From NCBI GenBank assembly GCA_963678095.2, contig OY782746.1, positions 620,001 to 684,000 on the forward strand: a stretch of 64,000 nucleotides of DNA, written 5' to 3'. The DNA is from G963678095 sp963678095 (GTDB taxonomy: Bacteria > Bacillota > Negativicutes > Selenomonadales > Selenomonadaceae). The notes under the pieces were generated by a model that was not told the DNA's origin, ran no database searches, and saw nothing but the letters and a program-made list of their open reading frames with translations. Shown here piece by piece: positions 34,605-42,440 of the stretch; position 1 is the first letter of the stretch; every line of letters starts with the position of its first letter. Both the position numbers and the translations under genes were made by a program.

Positions 34605-35939
34605 CTATATATTTGCCAGCCGCCCTTTGAGAACCCATGTCTGGGGCTGGGTAATTTCAACCTGAACCAGGTCGCCTGCCTGCTCTGAGCCGGACTTCTC
34701 CCAGAGGACAATTTTATTGGTACTCGTGCGCCCGGACCAGACATTTGCATCCGTGCGGCTCGGCCCTTCGACAAGAACTTCCAGGTTCTGTCCTTTAAGG
34801 CCTTCATTTATTTCAAGACTGATCGAATTTTGCAGGTCCATCAGCTCTTGTAAGCGTGCTTTCTTCACTTCCTGCGGCACCTGGTCTTCCATTTCCGCGG
34901 CCGGCGTACCGGAACGCTTCGAATACAAGAAGGTGTATGCCGCGTCATAGCGGATTTCCCGCAGGAAATCGAGCATCTGCTGAAAATCTGCCGCCGTTTC
35001 TCCCGGGAAACCCACGATCAGGTCGGTCGTGATGCTGGCATCCGGCACTGCCGTCCGGATCTTTTTGACCAGCTCGCGATAATAATCGGTCGTATAGCCG
35101 CGATTCATCGCCTTCAGCAGCTTGTCACTGCCATATTGCACCGGCAGGTGAAAGTGCTTGCAGATATGCGCACTGTTGCGGATGACCTCAATCGCCTTAT
35201 CGCTGAGATCGCGCGGATGCGACGTCATATAGCGCACACGCTCAATCCCCTTAACCTTGTCAACAGCCGCCAAAAGATCGGCAAAATCCGAACCATTGGT
35301 ATCCTTGCCGTAGGAATTTACATTCTGTCCGAGCAAAGTAACCTCCTTGAACCCCTTGGCTGCTACTTCCTCGACTTCACGGACGACTTCCGCCAGCTCA
35401 CGGCTGCGTTCCCGCCCGCGCACATAAGGAACGATGCAATAGGTGCAAAAATTATTGCAACCGTACATGATCGGCACCCAGGCCGAAAGCTTCCCGCCGC
35501 GCGCCACCTTCATATCCTCCGGCAATGGAGCATCCCCGGCCGACAGGTCGACAATATGCCCGTTTGAAGCCTGCACCTCACGAATCACGTTCCCCAGCTC
35601 ATGCACCTTGTTGGTGCCGAGAACAAAATCGACATGCGGCGCCCGCTTGAGTAGGGCATCTCCGTCCTTTTGCGCCATGCAGCCGGTAACGCCAAAAACC
35701 AGATGGGGTTTTGACTGCTTTAAATGCTTGATCTCGCCAATTTTTCCATGAATCTTATCCTCGGCACTTTCCCTGACGCAGCAGGTATTGATCAAAATCA
35801 CGTCCGCCTGACCAAGCTCCGTTGTTTCCGTATAACCCATTTCGGTCAACTGCCCGGCCATGCGCTCCGAGTCGCTGATATTCATCTGGCAGCCATAATT
35901 GATAATTTTATAAAATCTGCTATTGCTTTTATCTGTCAT
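34605..35939 (-). CDS. miaB: tRNA-2-methylthio-N6-dimethylallyladenosine synthase MiaB
   Basis: A 444-residue radical SAM methylthiotransferase. The N-terminal UPF0004 domain supplies three cysteines (NYGCQMN, NTCCVRESAED, GCMAQKDG). The radical SAM cluster is CNNFCTYC and a C-terminal TRAM domain follows. It adds a methylthio group to i6A37 made by MiaA. The ATG at 35939 is chosen because GGAGGAAG lies upstream (about 12 bases, slightly long); the longer frame has no site and crosses the promoter. Confidence 0.96.
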   Translation of the reverse strand: MTDKSNSRFYKIINYGCQMNISDSERMAGQLTEMGYTETTELGQADVILINTCCVRESAEDKIHGKIGEIKHLKQSKPHLVFGVTGCMAQKDGDALLKRAPHVDFVLGTNKVHELGNVIREVQASNGHIVDLSAGDAPLPEDMKVARGGKLSAWVPIMYGCNNFCTYCIVPYVRGRERSRELAEVVREVEEVAAKGFKEVTLLGQNVNSYGKDTNGSDFADLLAAVDKVKGIERVRYMTSHPRDLSDKAIEVIRNSAHICKHFHLPVQYGSDKLLKAMNRGYTTDYYRELVKKIRTAVPDASITTDLIVGFPGETAADFQQMLDFLREIRYDAAYTFLYSKRSGTPAAEMEDQVPQEVKKARLQELMDLQNSISLEINEGLKGQNLEVLVEGPSRTDANVWSGRTSTNKIVLWEKSGSEQAGDLVQVEITQPQTWVLKGRLANI

Positions 35940-35978
35940 AAAAAATAATCTTCCTCCGATATTCACTCTCAATACCTG

Positions 35979-35987
35979 ATTATACCA
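35979..35987 (-). promoter_or_regulatory. Extended -10 promoter for miaB
   Basis: The minus strand reads TGGTATAAT, a perfect -10 with the extended TGn element, about 45 bases upstream of miaB. No good -35 is seen at 17 bases, as is usual for extended -10 promoters. Confidence 0.6.
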
Positions 35988-36074
35988 CAGCACAATTTTT
36001 TCAGCCACTGCCGGCCATTTTTTCTCTAAAAATTTATCTAACTTATGGAGAATCGTTTACTCCTGATTATAAAA

Positions 36075-36112
36075 CAAAAAGGGCAGCGGATTTTCACCCG
36101 CTGCCCCTTTTG
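36075..36112. terminator. Terminator after the TPR gene (bidirectional)
   Basis: A 9-bp stem GGGCAGCGG/CCGCTGCCC with an 8-base loop is flanked by A-rich and T-rich runs. It lies about 20 bases after the TPR gene stop (minus strand). The rest of 35988-36074 shows no gene. Confidence 0.85.
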
Positions 36113-36132
36113 TTGCTCACTCATATAACCTC

Positions 36133-38157
36133 CTATTGAATCCACTCAGGATAACTATCCCAATCTGCTTCGACCCGGCTTTTCGCTTTTGCAATCTTCT
36201 CCGTTTCATCCTCGTGAAGATATTCTAAAGCTAATTGATAGGCCTCAAGGGCTTTATCCTGCTCTTGGTTTTTTTCCAAAGACTGTGCCAAGGCAAATAA
36301 TATTACTCCATTTCTAGGCGATACTTTGCCAGCTGCAGAAAAATCCTTTGCTGCCTCTACCTCTTCCTGACGGAGATGATGTATTATACCTCGTTGATAA
36401 TATCCATAAGCCTTATATGGATCCAGTTCGATGCATCGAGTGAAATCAGCAAGTGTAAGATCCAATCTACCTTGACGGTAATAGGCAATCCCTCTTAAAT
36501 AGTAACTATTTGGTTCCGACTTAACCGCAATTGAATTGCTAAACTCTGTAATTGCCTTGCTGACTTGACCTGTTATTAAATATGCACTCCCCCGCCCTAT
36601 AAAGATTCTAGTATCGGAAGGATTTAATGAGGCAGCCTTATCATAGTCTGCTATTGCCTCTGCATATTTGTTCATTGAAAGATAACTGTCGCCACGCTTT
36701 ATAAATGCCTCTGGTTCCTGTGGATTTGATTCTATTGCTTTGGTAAAATCTGCAACAGCCAATTCAGTTTGTCTATTGTTCAAATAGTAATTTCCTCGAC
36801 CAAGATATGCTTTTATCGCCCTAGGGTCAGATTCAATAATTTTATTGTAGTCCGCAAGCATCTGTGGAAATCTTCGCAGGTCGCAGGCCATTTCAGCTCT
36901 CTTATAATAATTGCTCAACTCTTCCGGCTTGAATTTAATAGCCGCTGTATAATCTTCATATGCATGTTTCGAATCACGTAACGATTTATGGGCATCTCCC
37001 CTGCCGATAATAGCTGAATAAAACTTAGCATCTAATATCAAACACTTGTTATAGGCATCAATTGCTTCTTGATAATTTTGTTCTTTCAAAAAGAATGCTC
37101 CCCGCTCTGCCCATTCTTTGGCATTCTTTGGTTCCGGCAAAGCTTTATATGGTCTAAAACTTTCATTAATTATTTGTTGCAAATTAGCGGCATCAAACGC
37201 ACGTGGTCGAAAGCGAAAAACGCCCTGGGCATCAACAAGAACAATAGAAGGAAACATAAAAGTATAGTTTAAAGCGACACCCGTATCAAACAATGTCGGA
37301 ACTGTACACTTATCCTCACCTAATGTCTTTAGCACAAAATCCTTATTTTTCGCCCCAACAACTGTATAATAATTAACTTTACTCTTATTTTTTTGATAAC
37401 TTTCTTCTATAATTGACATTTCTCTTGCCAATGTTTCCGGAAGAGATATATCTAACCAGAAAAATATAACCGTCGGTTTTCCATAATATTTAATTTCAAA
37501 ATCATTACCTGCTAAATCTTTAAATTTTTCTTTTGTAAGCTTCTCCCCTATTTTTATGCTTTGCGGTGATTTTCCTTTTTGACGAATAACTGGCTCAAAA
37601 CTCATGACCGGCAAAGGCTCTTCTCCTGCAATCAGTTTGCCCATAAATTGCGCAAACGAATTCACCTCCACATCAATGAGACTATTATAGACCACCTGTC
37701 CATCGCCATTGGTAATCATCATGGATGGCACACTATTATTATATTTTCTAATAAAATGAATCGTACTATCAATAATTATAGGTATCGTAACATTATTCTT
37801 CTTATAAAAGCTTTCCATTTCTAGTCGCACGCCAGAGGTAACGATAAAAAACTGAACTTTATTTTTATATACCTCATAAAATTTTTGAAACTCCTGAAGT
37901 TTACTTACATACTCATTAGAATGTATAGAAATAATTACGGTTGGCTTTCCTGACTTAAAATCAAAATTACCATTTTGCTCCTCCGCTTTCGGAAGTATCA
38001 AAGCCGGAGCGATCTGCCCCACCTTTACAATACTATTTTGCGTTTGTACTGGAACCGGGTCCCCTGCCTGCATGGCAAATGCTGGATGATTATAAAAAGC
38101 ACCAAACACGAAATAAAAAAACAACATATACACCTTACTATATTTTTTAAAATTCAT
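36133..38157 (-). CDS. Exported protein with two cysteine-less thioredoxin-like domains and nine TPRs
   Basis: A 674-residue protein. Residues 1-28 are a signal peptide ending in AFA. Two thioredoxin/TlpA-like domains follow (about 45-180 and 200-335). Each keeps the core strand (GKPTVIISIHSNEYV; GKPTVIFFWLDISLPET) and a cis-proline (SVPSMM; MFPSIVLVD), but the CxxC position is occupied by SNEY-type and DISL-type residues, so neither can do dithiol chemistry. Residues about 346-660 are roughly nine TPR repeats (for example AYLGRGNYYLNNRQTELAVA). It is probably a periplasmic or surface scaffold. The gene is A+T-rich relative to its left neighbours, has AGGGGG before the ATG, and appears monocistronic. 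Confidence 0.8.
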   Translation of the reverse strand: MNFKKYSKVYMLFFYFVFGAFYNHPAFAMQAGDPVPVQTQNSIVKVGQIAPALILPKAEEQNGNFDFKSGKPTVIISIHSNEYVSKLQEFQKFYEVYKNKVQFFIVTSGVRLEMESFYKKNNVTIPIIIDSTIHFIRKYNNSVPSMMITNGDGQVVYNSLIDVEVNSFAQFMGKLIAGEEPLPVMSFEPVIRQKGKSPQSIKIGEKLTKEKFKDLAGNDFEIKYYGKPTVIFFWLDISLPETLAREMSIIEESYQKNKSKVNYYTVVGAKNKDFVLKTLGEDKCTVPTLFDTGVALNYTFMFPSIVLVDAQGVFRFRPRAFDAANLQQIINESFRPYKALPEPKNAKEWAERGAFFLKEQNYQEAIDAYNKCLILDAKFYSAIIGRGDAHKSLRDSKHAYEDYTAAIKFKPEELSNYYKRAEMACDLRRFPQMLADYNKIIESDPRAIKAYLGRGNYYLNNRQTELAVADFTKAIESNPQEPEAFIKRGDSYLSMNKYAEAIADYDKAASLNPSDTRIFIGRGSAYLITGQVSKAITEFSNSIAVKSEPNSYYLRGIAYYRQGRLDLTLADFTRCIELDPYKAYGYYQRGIIHHLRQEEVEAAKDFSAAGKVSPRNGVILFALAQSLEKNQEQDKALEAYQLALEYLHEDETEKIAKAKSRVEADWDSYPEWIQ

Positions 38158-38295
38158 ATTCCGTCCCCCTGGTCATTTACCTGTAAAACAACCTAGCCTT
38201 ATTTATTTTACTGCTTTGTCCTTAAGCCTTCTCTCTGGATATTTCATATCAGTTTATCTACCTTCTAAGGTAATTATGCTGAAAAAGACAGTTAT

Positions 38296-38326
38296 GGACG
38301 TTTCTTTTAATACTATGGAAACGTCC
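38296..38326. repeat. REP-like hairpin GGACGTTTC...GAAACGTCC
   Basis: A 9-bp perfect inverted repeat (38296-38304 with 38318-38326, 13-base loop). The same word recurs at 40820-40828, and a variant (GAAACGTCTCC) at 38769-38779. It lies downstream of the small gene at 38334-38552 and could also end its transcript. Confidence 0.55.
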
Positions 38327-38333
38327 CCCTATC

Positions 38334-38552
38334 TCATGGTTTAGAAGCTTCTTGTACAACCTCTTCATCTATCCAGCTTTGTACCACAACATCAACAGCT
38401 TTAACAACACTTGAATAATCATTTGGATTTCCACCATGACTAAATAGTCCATCTAATGCTAACTCAGCATATCTAATAGAATTTTCCTCATTAACTAAGT
38501 ATTTCTCTTGAATCAAAATCTTTGTTTTTTTTAATAATTCATCAGAATACAT
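38334..38552 (-). CDS. Small hypothetical protein (72 residues)
   Basis: Not recognised. A 72-residue soluble, acidic, mostly helical protein (ELLKKTKILIQEKYLVNEEN ... VVQSWIDEEVVQEAS) with no cysteine and no membrane segment. AAAGGA lies about 12 bases before the ATG, at the long end of normal spacing. It lies in the A+T-rich accessory stretch beside an insertion sequence. The next 300 bases upstream (38553-38855) hold no gene, only a diverged intergenic repeat. Confidence 0.55.
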   Translation of the reverse strand: MYSDELLKKTKILIQEKYLVNEENSIRYAELALDGLFSHGGNPNDYSSVVKAVDVVVQSWIDEEVVQEASKP

Positions 38553-38626
38553 CTATTTATTTTATCCTTTATTTACCTATTTTGTTATCGTATTAGATTT
38601 AAATGTAATGCGGACAGTTAGGAAAT

Positions 38627-38720
38627 GTTCTTTCCTGTCATTTTTAGCTATAATTCCTTTTGATATTCCTGGCACTCGTTCCAATCCCCCCGGCCCCTTA
38701 ACTTCCCCATTTTTTCTTAC
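38627..38720. repeat. Intergenic repeat, copy 1
   Basis: This stretch shares the word TTTAGCTATAATT and its flanks with 40838-40870 on the other side of the insertion sequence. The two copies are similar but diverged. Read on the minus strand it gives a short open peptide (SKGIIAKNDRKEHFLTVRI), and the second copy gives SEEIIAKCCQKRNVP. Such peptides look like accidental reading of an interspersed repeat rather than genes. Confidence 0.4.
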
Positions 38721-38855
38721 CCAACTTCACCAAAACTCTTATTTAAATAATACCTTGTTGACAAAAAAGAAACGTCTCCAGTGTTTCCTTTCATAAATTA
38801 TAAAAAAATTTGTAAAAATCAAATATATTATATTTTTGTATTTTCAAACTATCTC

Positions 38856-39329
38856 TTATCTATCCGTCTTACCTATTTCTGAAAGCTTATACGTTCTATT
38901 ACATTTTTCACATTTATAATAATATTTTATATTATACCTATTTCCATATGTATGGGTACCATTCACCTCACATATACCCTCCCCCATAAAAATTTTCTCC
39001 TTGATTCTTTTCATTTTCGAACTGCATTGGGGACATAATTTTTTATAGAATAACAATACCATTAAATCTTTTAATGGTAAATCAATACTATCGACAGATG
39101 AATATCCTTTGTTTTTTCCACTATATAAATATATAGCGACCCCAATAATTACTGTTAAATAAAACCCTATAAAAATAAGTGCAATTTGAAAATTTTTGAT
39201 ATTTCCATTCTTTATATAATCTGCAACAGATACTATAAAAAACAATATAGGTATTAAAAACTGAAATATTAACACCACTTTAAACAGCATTGGGCTCTGA
39301 ATATTTTGTGTGGTATTTTTTTTATTCAT
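38856..39329 (-). CDS. Hypothetical membrane protein with C-terminal zinc ribbon
   Basis: Not recognised as a named family. A 157-residue protein with two membrane helices (about residues 15-37 and 48-70) and a cytoplasmic C-terminal domain with two CxxC pairs (CPQC near residue 99, CEKC near residue 138), which is a zinc-ribbon arrangement. A strong AGGAGG box is 10 bases before the ATG. Base composition is very A+T-rich, unlike the housekeeping genes, suggesting transfer. The IS element lies 50 bases upstream of its start and may have displaced its original promoter. Confidence 0.7.
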   Translation of the reverse strand: MNKKNTTQNIQSPMLFKVVLIFQFLIPILFFIVSVADYIKNGNIKNFQIALIFIGFYLTVIIGVAIYLYSGKNKGYSSVDSIDLPLKDLMVLLFYKKLCPQCSSKMKRIKEKIFMGEGICEVNGTHTYGNRYNIKYYYKCEKCNRTYKLSEIGKTDR

Positions 39330-39398
39330 ATTTAACTATCCTCCTAAAATAATTTTAGCTTAACATCGTAAAAACAAAAATGGATTGTCAACAGTAAA

Positions 39399-40193
39399 TC
39401 AGACAACTTTTTTAAGGGCTTGATTGCGAAATTTAACTGGGGTTAAGTACCCTAGCGTTCCGTGAATCCGATGATTATTAAACCAATTGACATAATCGTA
39501 TAATTCCAACTCTAGATGGTACAGACTCTGAAATTTCATCTGGTGAATGAACTCCGTTTTCATGATCTTGTAAGTGGCCTCAGCTACTGCATTATCATAT
39601 GGACAGCCTTTCATGCTGAGAGAACGGCCGATCTCAAAGGTCTCCAGAAGATCATTTATTTTTTCGTTTTTGAATTCACTACCACGATCGGTATGAAACC
39701 ACTGCATTTGTCGCAAATCACCTTGAACCGTGGCAAAAGCACGAGAAACCAATGCAGCATCCTTATTTGGGCCTGCACTATAACCGATGATTTCTCTATT
39801 GAACAGGTCGAGAAGTACGCAAATATAATGCCACTTGTTTTCAACCTTCACATAGGTTAGATCGCTGACAACAAAACGTTTGGCTTGTGTTTGCTCAAAC
39901 TGGCGATTCAGAACATTCACCGTCGTTGCTTCGTTACAAGCTGTTTTATGGGGCTTATATTGAGCTATAGTATAGGTAGAGATTAATCCCTGCTCATGCA
40001 TAATGCGCCCTATACGACGTCTAGATACGAGGAAGCCTTGCTCGTGGAGCTTAACCTTGATTTTTCTAGTTCCGTAGGCTTTTCGATTCTTGCGAAAAAT
40101 GTTCACAATGGCTTGGGTTAGTTCGTCATCTTTCGTTTGCTCCTTAGCTTCGTAATAGAAGGTACTTCTTGCGATTTGCAGGACGTCACACAT
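39399..40193 (-). CDS. IS3/IS150 transposase OrfB (integrase core)
   Basis: A 264-residue DDE transposase part. An HTH_21-like N-terminus (CDVLQIARSTFYYEAKEQ, then AYGTRKIKVKLHEQGFLVSR) precedes the rve core. The catalytic residues are in VVSDLTYVKV, WFHTDRGSEFKNEK and CPYDNAVAEATYKIMKTEF. The open frame extends upstream without a stop into orfA in the -1 phase, so the active protein is most likely an OrfAB fusion made by frameshifting, and the apparent ATG at 40193 is not the natural start of the transposase. Confidence 0.93.
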   Translation of the reverse strand: MCDVLQIARSTFYYEAKEQTKDDELTQAIVNIFRKNRKAYGTRKIKVKLHEQGFLVSRRRIGRIMHEQGLISTYTIAQYKPHKTACNEATTVNVLNRQFEQTQAKRFVVSDLTYVKVENKWHYICVLLDLFNREIIGYSAGPNKDAALVSRAFATVQGDLRQMQWFHTDRGSEFKNEKINDLLETFEIGRSLSMKGCPYDNAVAEATYKIMKTEFIHQMKFQSLYHLELELYDYVNWFNNHRIHGTLGYLTPVKFRNQALKKVV

Positions 40194-40234
40194 TGCTGAT
40201 ACCGAGTATTTATCACAGTTATTTTTTATGATAG

Positions 40235-40519
40235 CTACTTTCGTCCCATGATCAGCGCGGCTTGCTTTAAAATGTCATTTTCCATCTTGAGACGTTGAAG
40301 TTCTTTTCGTAAGGCGATGAGTTCATTTTCTTCCGTTGAGCGATTGTCTTTTTCCTTAAAAGATCCCGAGGTCTGATCTTGCTTAATCCAACGATCTAAA
40401 GCAGAAGGCGTAAGGTCATATTCTGCTACGATTGCAGCTCTGGATTTCCCGTTTTCATAAAGTTGAACCATCTGTTTTTTAAATTCTGTTGTAAATGTTC
40501 GGCGTGCTTGTTTGGACAT
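40235..40519 (-). CDS. IS3/IS150 transposase OrfA
   Basis: A 94-residue helix-turn-helix protein (KQARRTFTTEFKKQMVQLYE, then AAIVAEYDLTPSALDRWIKQ) with a C-terminal leucine-zipper-like coiled coil (ELIALRKELQRLKMENDIL). It binds the IS ends. Near its 3' end lies a TTTAAAG heptamer for -1 frameshifting into orfB. Confidence 0.93.
   Translation of the reverse strand: MSKQARRTFTTEFKKQMVQLYENGKSRAAIVAEYDLTPSALDRWIKQDQTSGSFKEKDNRSTEENELIALRKELQRLKMENDILKQAALIMGRK
40265..40271 (-). other. Programmed -1 frameshift site in orfA
   Basis: On the minus strand T TTA AAG is in the orfA reading phase (codons ATT TTA AAG), an X XXY YYZ heptamer. After a -1 slip the frame reads without a stop through GCAAGCCGC... 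into orfB. Frameshifting of this kind produces the OrfAB transposase in the IS3 family. Confidence 0.7.
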
Positions 40520-40535
40520 TATAAATATTCACTCC

Positions 40536-40784
40536 TTAACTTGATATGTTTATTTTACAAGCCCTTATTTTTTCTGTCCAACTTAGTGTAGCCGATCCAA
40601 TTTCATATTTACTAATATAGAAACAACTTGTAGGATAATCTTTAAACCCTGAAAGCCTTCTATAGCGAGCTATTGTTTTTTCGGCCTTTTCTCTGGAGGA
40701 ATACACTCCTATCATTTTTATCTCATCAAATTGTCCCTCATCCCCTACCGCATAGCTATGTTGAAGAATATATATTACTCCCAT
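40536..40784 (-). pseudogene. DUF7336-like small protein, 3' end lost to the IS
   Basis: The first about 63 residues (GVIYILQHSYAVGDEGQF ... MIGVYSSREKAEKTI ... YPTSCFYISKYEIG) match a small family (DUF7336) whose members usually end in a WTEG-type tail. Here the frame leaves host DNA at 40599 and continues for about 19 residues inside the IS end. The natural C-terminus is therefore gone. GAGG precedes the ATG. Family assignment is from memory of the motif. Confidence 0.65.
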
Positions 40785-40819
40785 ATTAAACCTCTATTCT
40801 CTAATTTCAATGGCGCACG

Positions 40820-40870
40820 GGACGTTTCTTTTCTGGCAACATTTAGCTATAATTTCTTCTGAAATCATCT
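40820..40870. repeat. Intergenic repeat, copy 2, with GGACGTTTC word
   Basis: Contains GGACGTTTCTTTT (also at 38296) and TTTAGCTATAATTTCTTCTG (compare 38644-38664). The wider space 40785-41147 has no convincing gene; it holds this repeat and the hairpin at 40964-40993. Confidence 0.4.
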
Positions 40871-40963
40871 TTTCATCATCACTTATTCACAATATTAGAA
40901 ATACTGTTAATTTTATGCCTATTTCATCTTTTTCAAGCACACGCCCCGAAAAGGCAATAACGA

Positions 40964-40993
40964 TAAAAAAAGCAAGGTTCTCCTTGCTTTTTA
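40964..40993. terminator. Bidirectional hairpin terminator
   Basis: AAAAAAAGCAAGG and CCTTGCTTTTTATT form a stem with a TTCT loop, A-rich on one side and T-rich on the other. No intact gene ends directly at it; it may belong to the degraded unit that once contained the DUF7336 gene. Confidence 0.6.
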
Positions 40994-41147
40994 TTGCTTC
41001 TCTTAAGTTTTCTTTATTTGTCTTCTTTTGGAAATAATATGTATCTTTGTCATTCTACGCCTTTTTATATGATTTGCCTAGAGATATTTTATTTTTGTGC
41101 ATATTTTCCTATTTGCAGTCTTACGCTGCCGGTAATACGCACCCCCC

Positions 41148-41176
41148 TTGTCCATTTTATGGAAATAGACTATTAT
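41148..41176 (+). promoter_or_regulatory. Promoter for the QueG-like gene
   Basis: TTGTCC (41148-41153), a 17-base spacer and TATTAT (41171-41176) lie about 45 bases upstream of the start. Confidence 0.65.
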
Positions 41177-41219
41177 GCTTATATGCTTTACATAAAAATT
41201 ATACAAGGGGATGATTTGG

Positions 41220-41942
41220 TTGTTGTTTAAAAAAATCATGCAGCTGGCGGAAGCCCATGCCGTTGACTGCATCGGGGTTGCCCCGCTCGCAAAATATCGG
41301 GAAGAGCTGCGCCCATTTTGCGGCAAGGTGATCGAGGATTTCCCACGGGCATTATCGATCGGAATTGCCTTGCAGGGAACGATCGTCGATCTGCTGGCCG
41401 ACCGGGACTGTTATGAAAATGTTTTGCAATACAAGACCCATGCCTATACCATAATCAACAACCGCCTGGACAATTTTTCCTCGCTTGCCGCTTCCGTTAT
41501 CCAGCACAACGGTTACCGTTCCATGCCCTTACCAGCAGCTGAACGCATCGACAGCAACCGAGTCTGCGCTTCACTGCCGCATAAAGCAGCGGCCTATCTC
41601 GCCGGACTGGGCTGGATCGGCAAAAGCTGCCTGTTTATCCACCCTGCCTACGGCCCCCGCGTCCGCTGGACCACGATTCTTACCGATGCTCCGTTTAAAG
41701 AAAATGAAACCTTGCAGCCGGTTCGTTGCGGCAGCTGTCAGCAGTGTGTCGATGCCTGCCCGGCCAAAGCGCTGACCGGAAGAAATTTTGTTCCCTCCGA
41801 ACCGCGTTCTGCCCGCTTTGATGTCGCTCGCTGTGAACAGTATTTCCGAGAGCTCAACAACCCGCAGCAGCTTTCGGTTTGCGGCATGTGCCTTTATGCC
41901 TGTCCCTATGGGAAAGGCAGCAGCAATCGCCATAAGGGCTAG
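41220..41942 (+). CDS. QueG-like 4Fe-4S double-cluster protein
   Basis: About 240 residues. The central segment GLGWIGKSCLFIHPAYGP and WTTILTDAPF is that of epoxyqueuosine reductase QueG. Two clusters of cysteines follow: CGSCQQCVDACPAKAL and CGMCLYACPYG, a bacterial ferredoxin-like pair. QueG itself is usually 310-380 residues with extra N-terminal cobalamin-domain sequence and often a HEAT tail, so this is a short relative whose substrate is unsure. The TTG at 41220 is chosen because AAGGGG is 9 bases before it and touches the ATG at 41211. It is monocistronic, with its own promoter and terminator. Confidence 0.75.
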   Translation: MLFKKIMQLAEAHAVDCIGVAPLAKYREELRPFCGKVIEDFPRALSIGIALQGTIVDLLADRDCYENVLQYKTHAYTIINNRLDNFSSLAASVIQHNGYRSMPLPAAERIDSNRVCASLPHKAAAYLAGLGWIGKSCLFIHPAYGPRVRWTTILTDAPFKENETLQPVRCGSCQQCVDACPAKALTGRNFVPSEPRSARFDVARCEQYFRELNNPQQLSVCGMCLYACPYGKGSSNRHKG

Positions 41943-41981
41943 TCTCCTTGCATGTCTGATCTGATTATTGCAAAAAAAATA

Positions 41982-42007
41982 AGATCAGGCCTTTGCCTGA
42001 TCTTTAA
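41982..42007. terminator. Terminator after the QueG-like gene
   Basis: A 9-bp stem AGATCAGGC/GCCTGATCT with a CTTT loop, preceded by A-rich and followed by TTTAATAAAA sequence. It works best on the plus strand for the QueG-like gene. Confidence 0.75.
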
Positions 42008-42440
42008 TAAAAAACAGTATCAGTGATCGTAGACCGGCAAACTGCCGGCAGATGCATATCCCATGCTTGAATAATCCCTTATCCTCGCAGAAACTGGAAC
42101 CTGCAGGCCTGTCGTTTTGCCAGACCTGCGCCAAATTTCCGGACTGCTTTCACTGATATTTCTGTCCGCCTGTAACGCCCCACCACTGCATCGGCAGGTA
42201 CCGCCAGACGGGCATCCTTCATACATCCGTATATGAACCATCCTCCAGGCCTGTCAATCAACCTTCCTGCAGTCGAAATGCATTGACATTTTCCTGGCGA
42301 TGAGAATCCTTCCATTGTTAACCGGAAACACCTTTCTTCAACTTTTGTCTGCGGCACTGCAGCTTCGCAGGAAAGCTGTCCAAAAGCATCGCCAAATAAG
42401 CAAAAGTCAAATTCTTAAAATCTTACATTTTTTCAGCGGA
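42008..42440. other. 433 bases without a supported gene
   Basis: No gene with a ribosome binding site was found. Two overlapping open frames on the minus strand (42020-42241 and 42079-42357) have neither a good start region nor a recognisable product. A small perfect hairpin CCGGCA/TGCCGG lies at about 42035-42050. Composition resembles coding DNA, so it may be a decayed gene. Confidence 0.4.

Larger units (their letters stand above)
39381..40599 (-). mobile_element. IS3 family (IS150-type) insertion sequence, complete
   Basis: About 1.2 kb. It carries two overlapping-phase genes (orfA, orfB) and imperfect terminal inverted repeats. The left end begins TGGATTGTCAACAGTAAATC and the right end, read inwards, TGGATCGGCTACACTAAGTT; both have a TG terminus and both continue to an inner AAGGGCTTG. 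No clear target-site duplication flanks these ends (AAA left, ATT right), so the exact boundary may be off by a few bases or a flank has been altered. Both genes look intact. Confidence 0.85.

Noticed and set aside
38608..38796. 62-codon open frame on the plus strand
   Set aside because: It lies wholly in an intergenic repeat, has no ribosome binding site, and its product is proline/serine-rich without pattern.
42079..42357. 92-codon open frame on the minus strand
   Set aside because: No ribosome binding site near any start, no recognisable fold, and a second overlapping open frame of equal quality; reported as an unexplained stretch instead.
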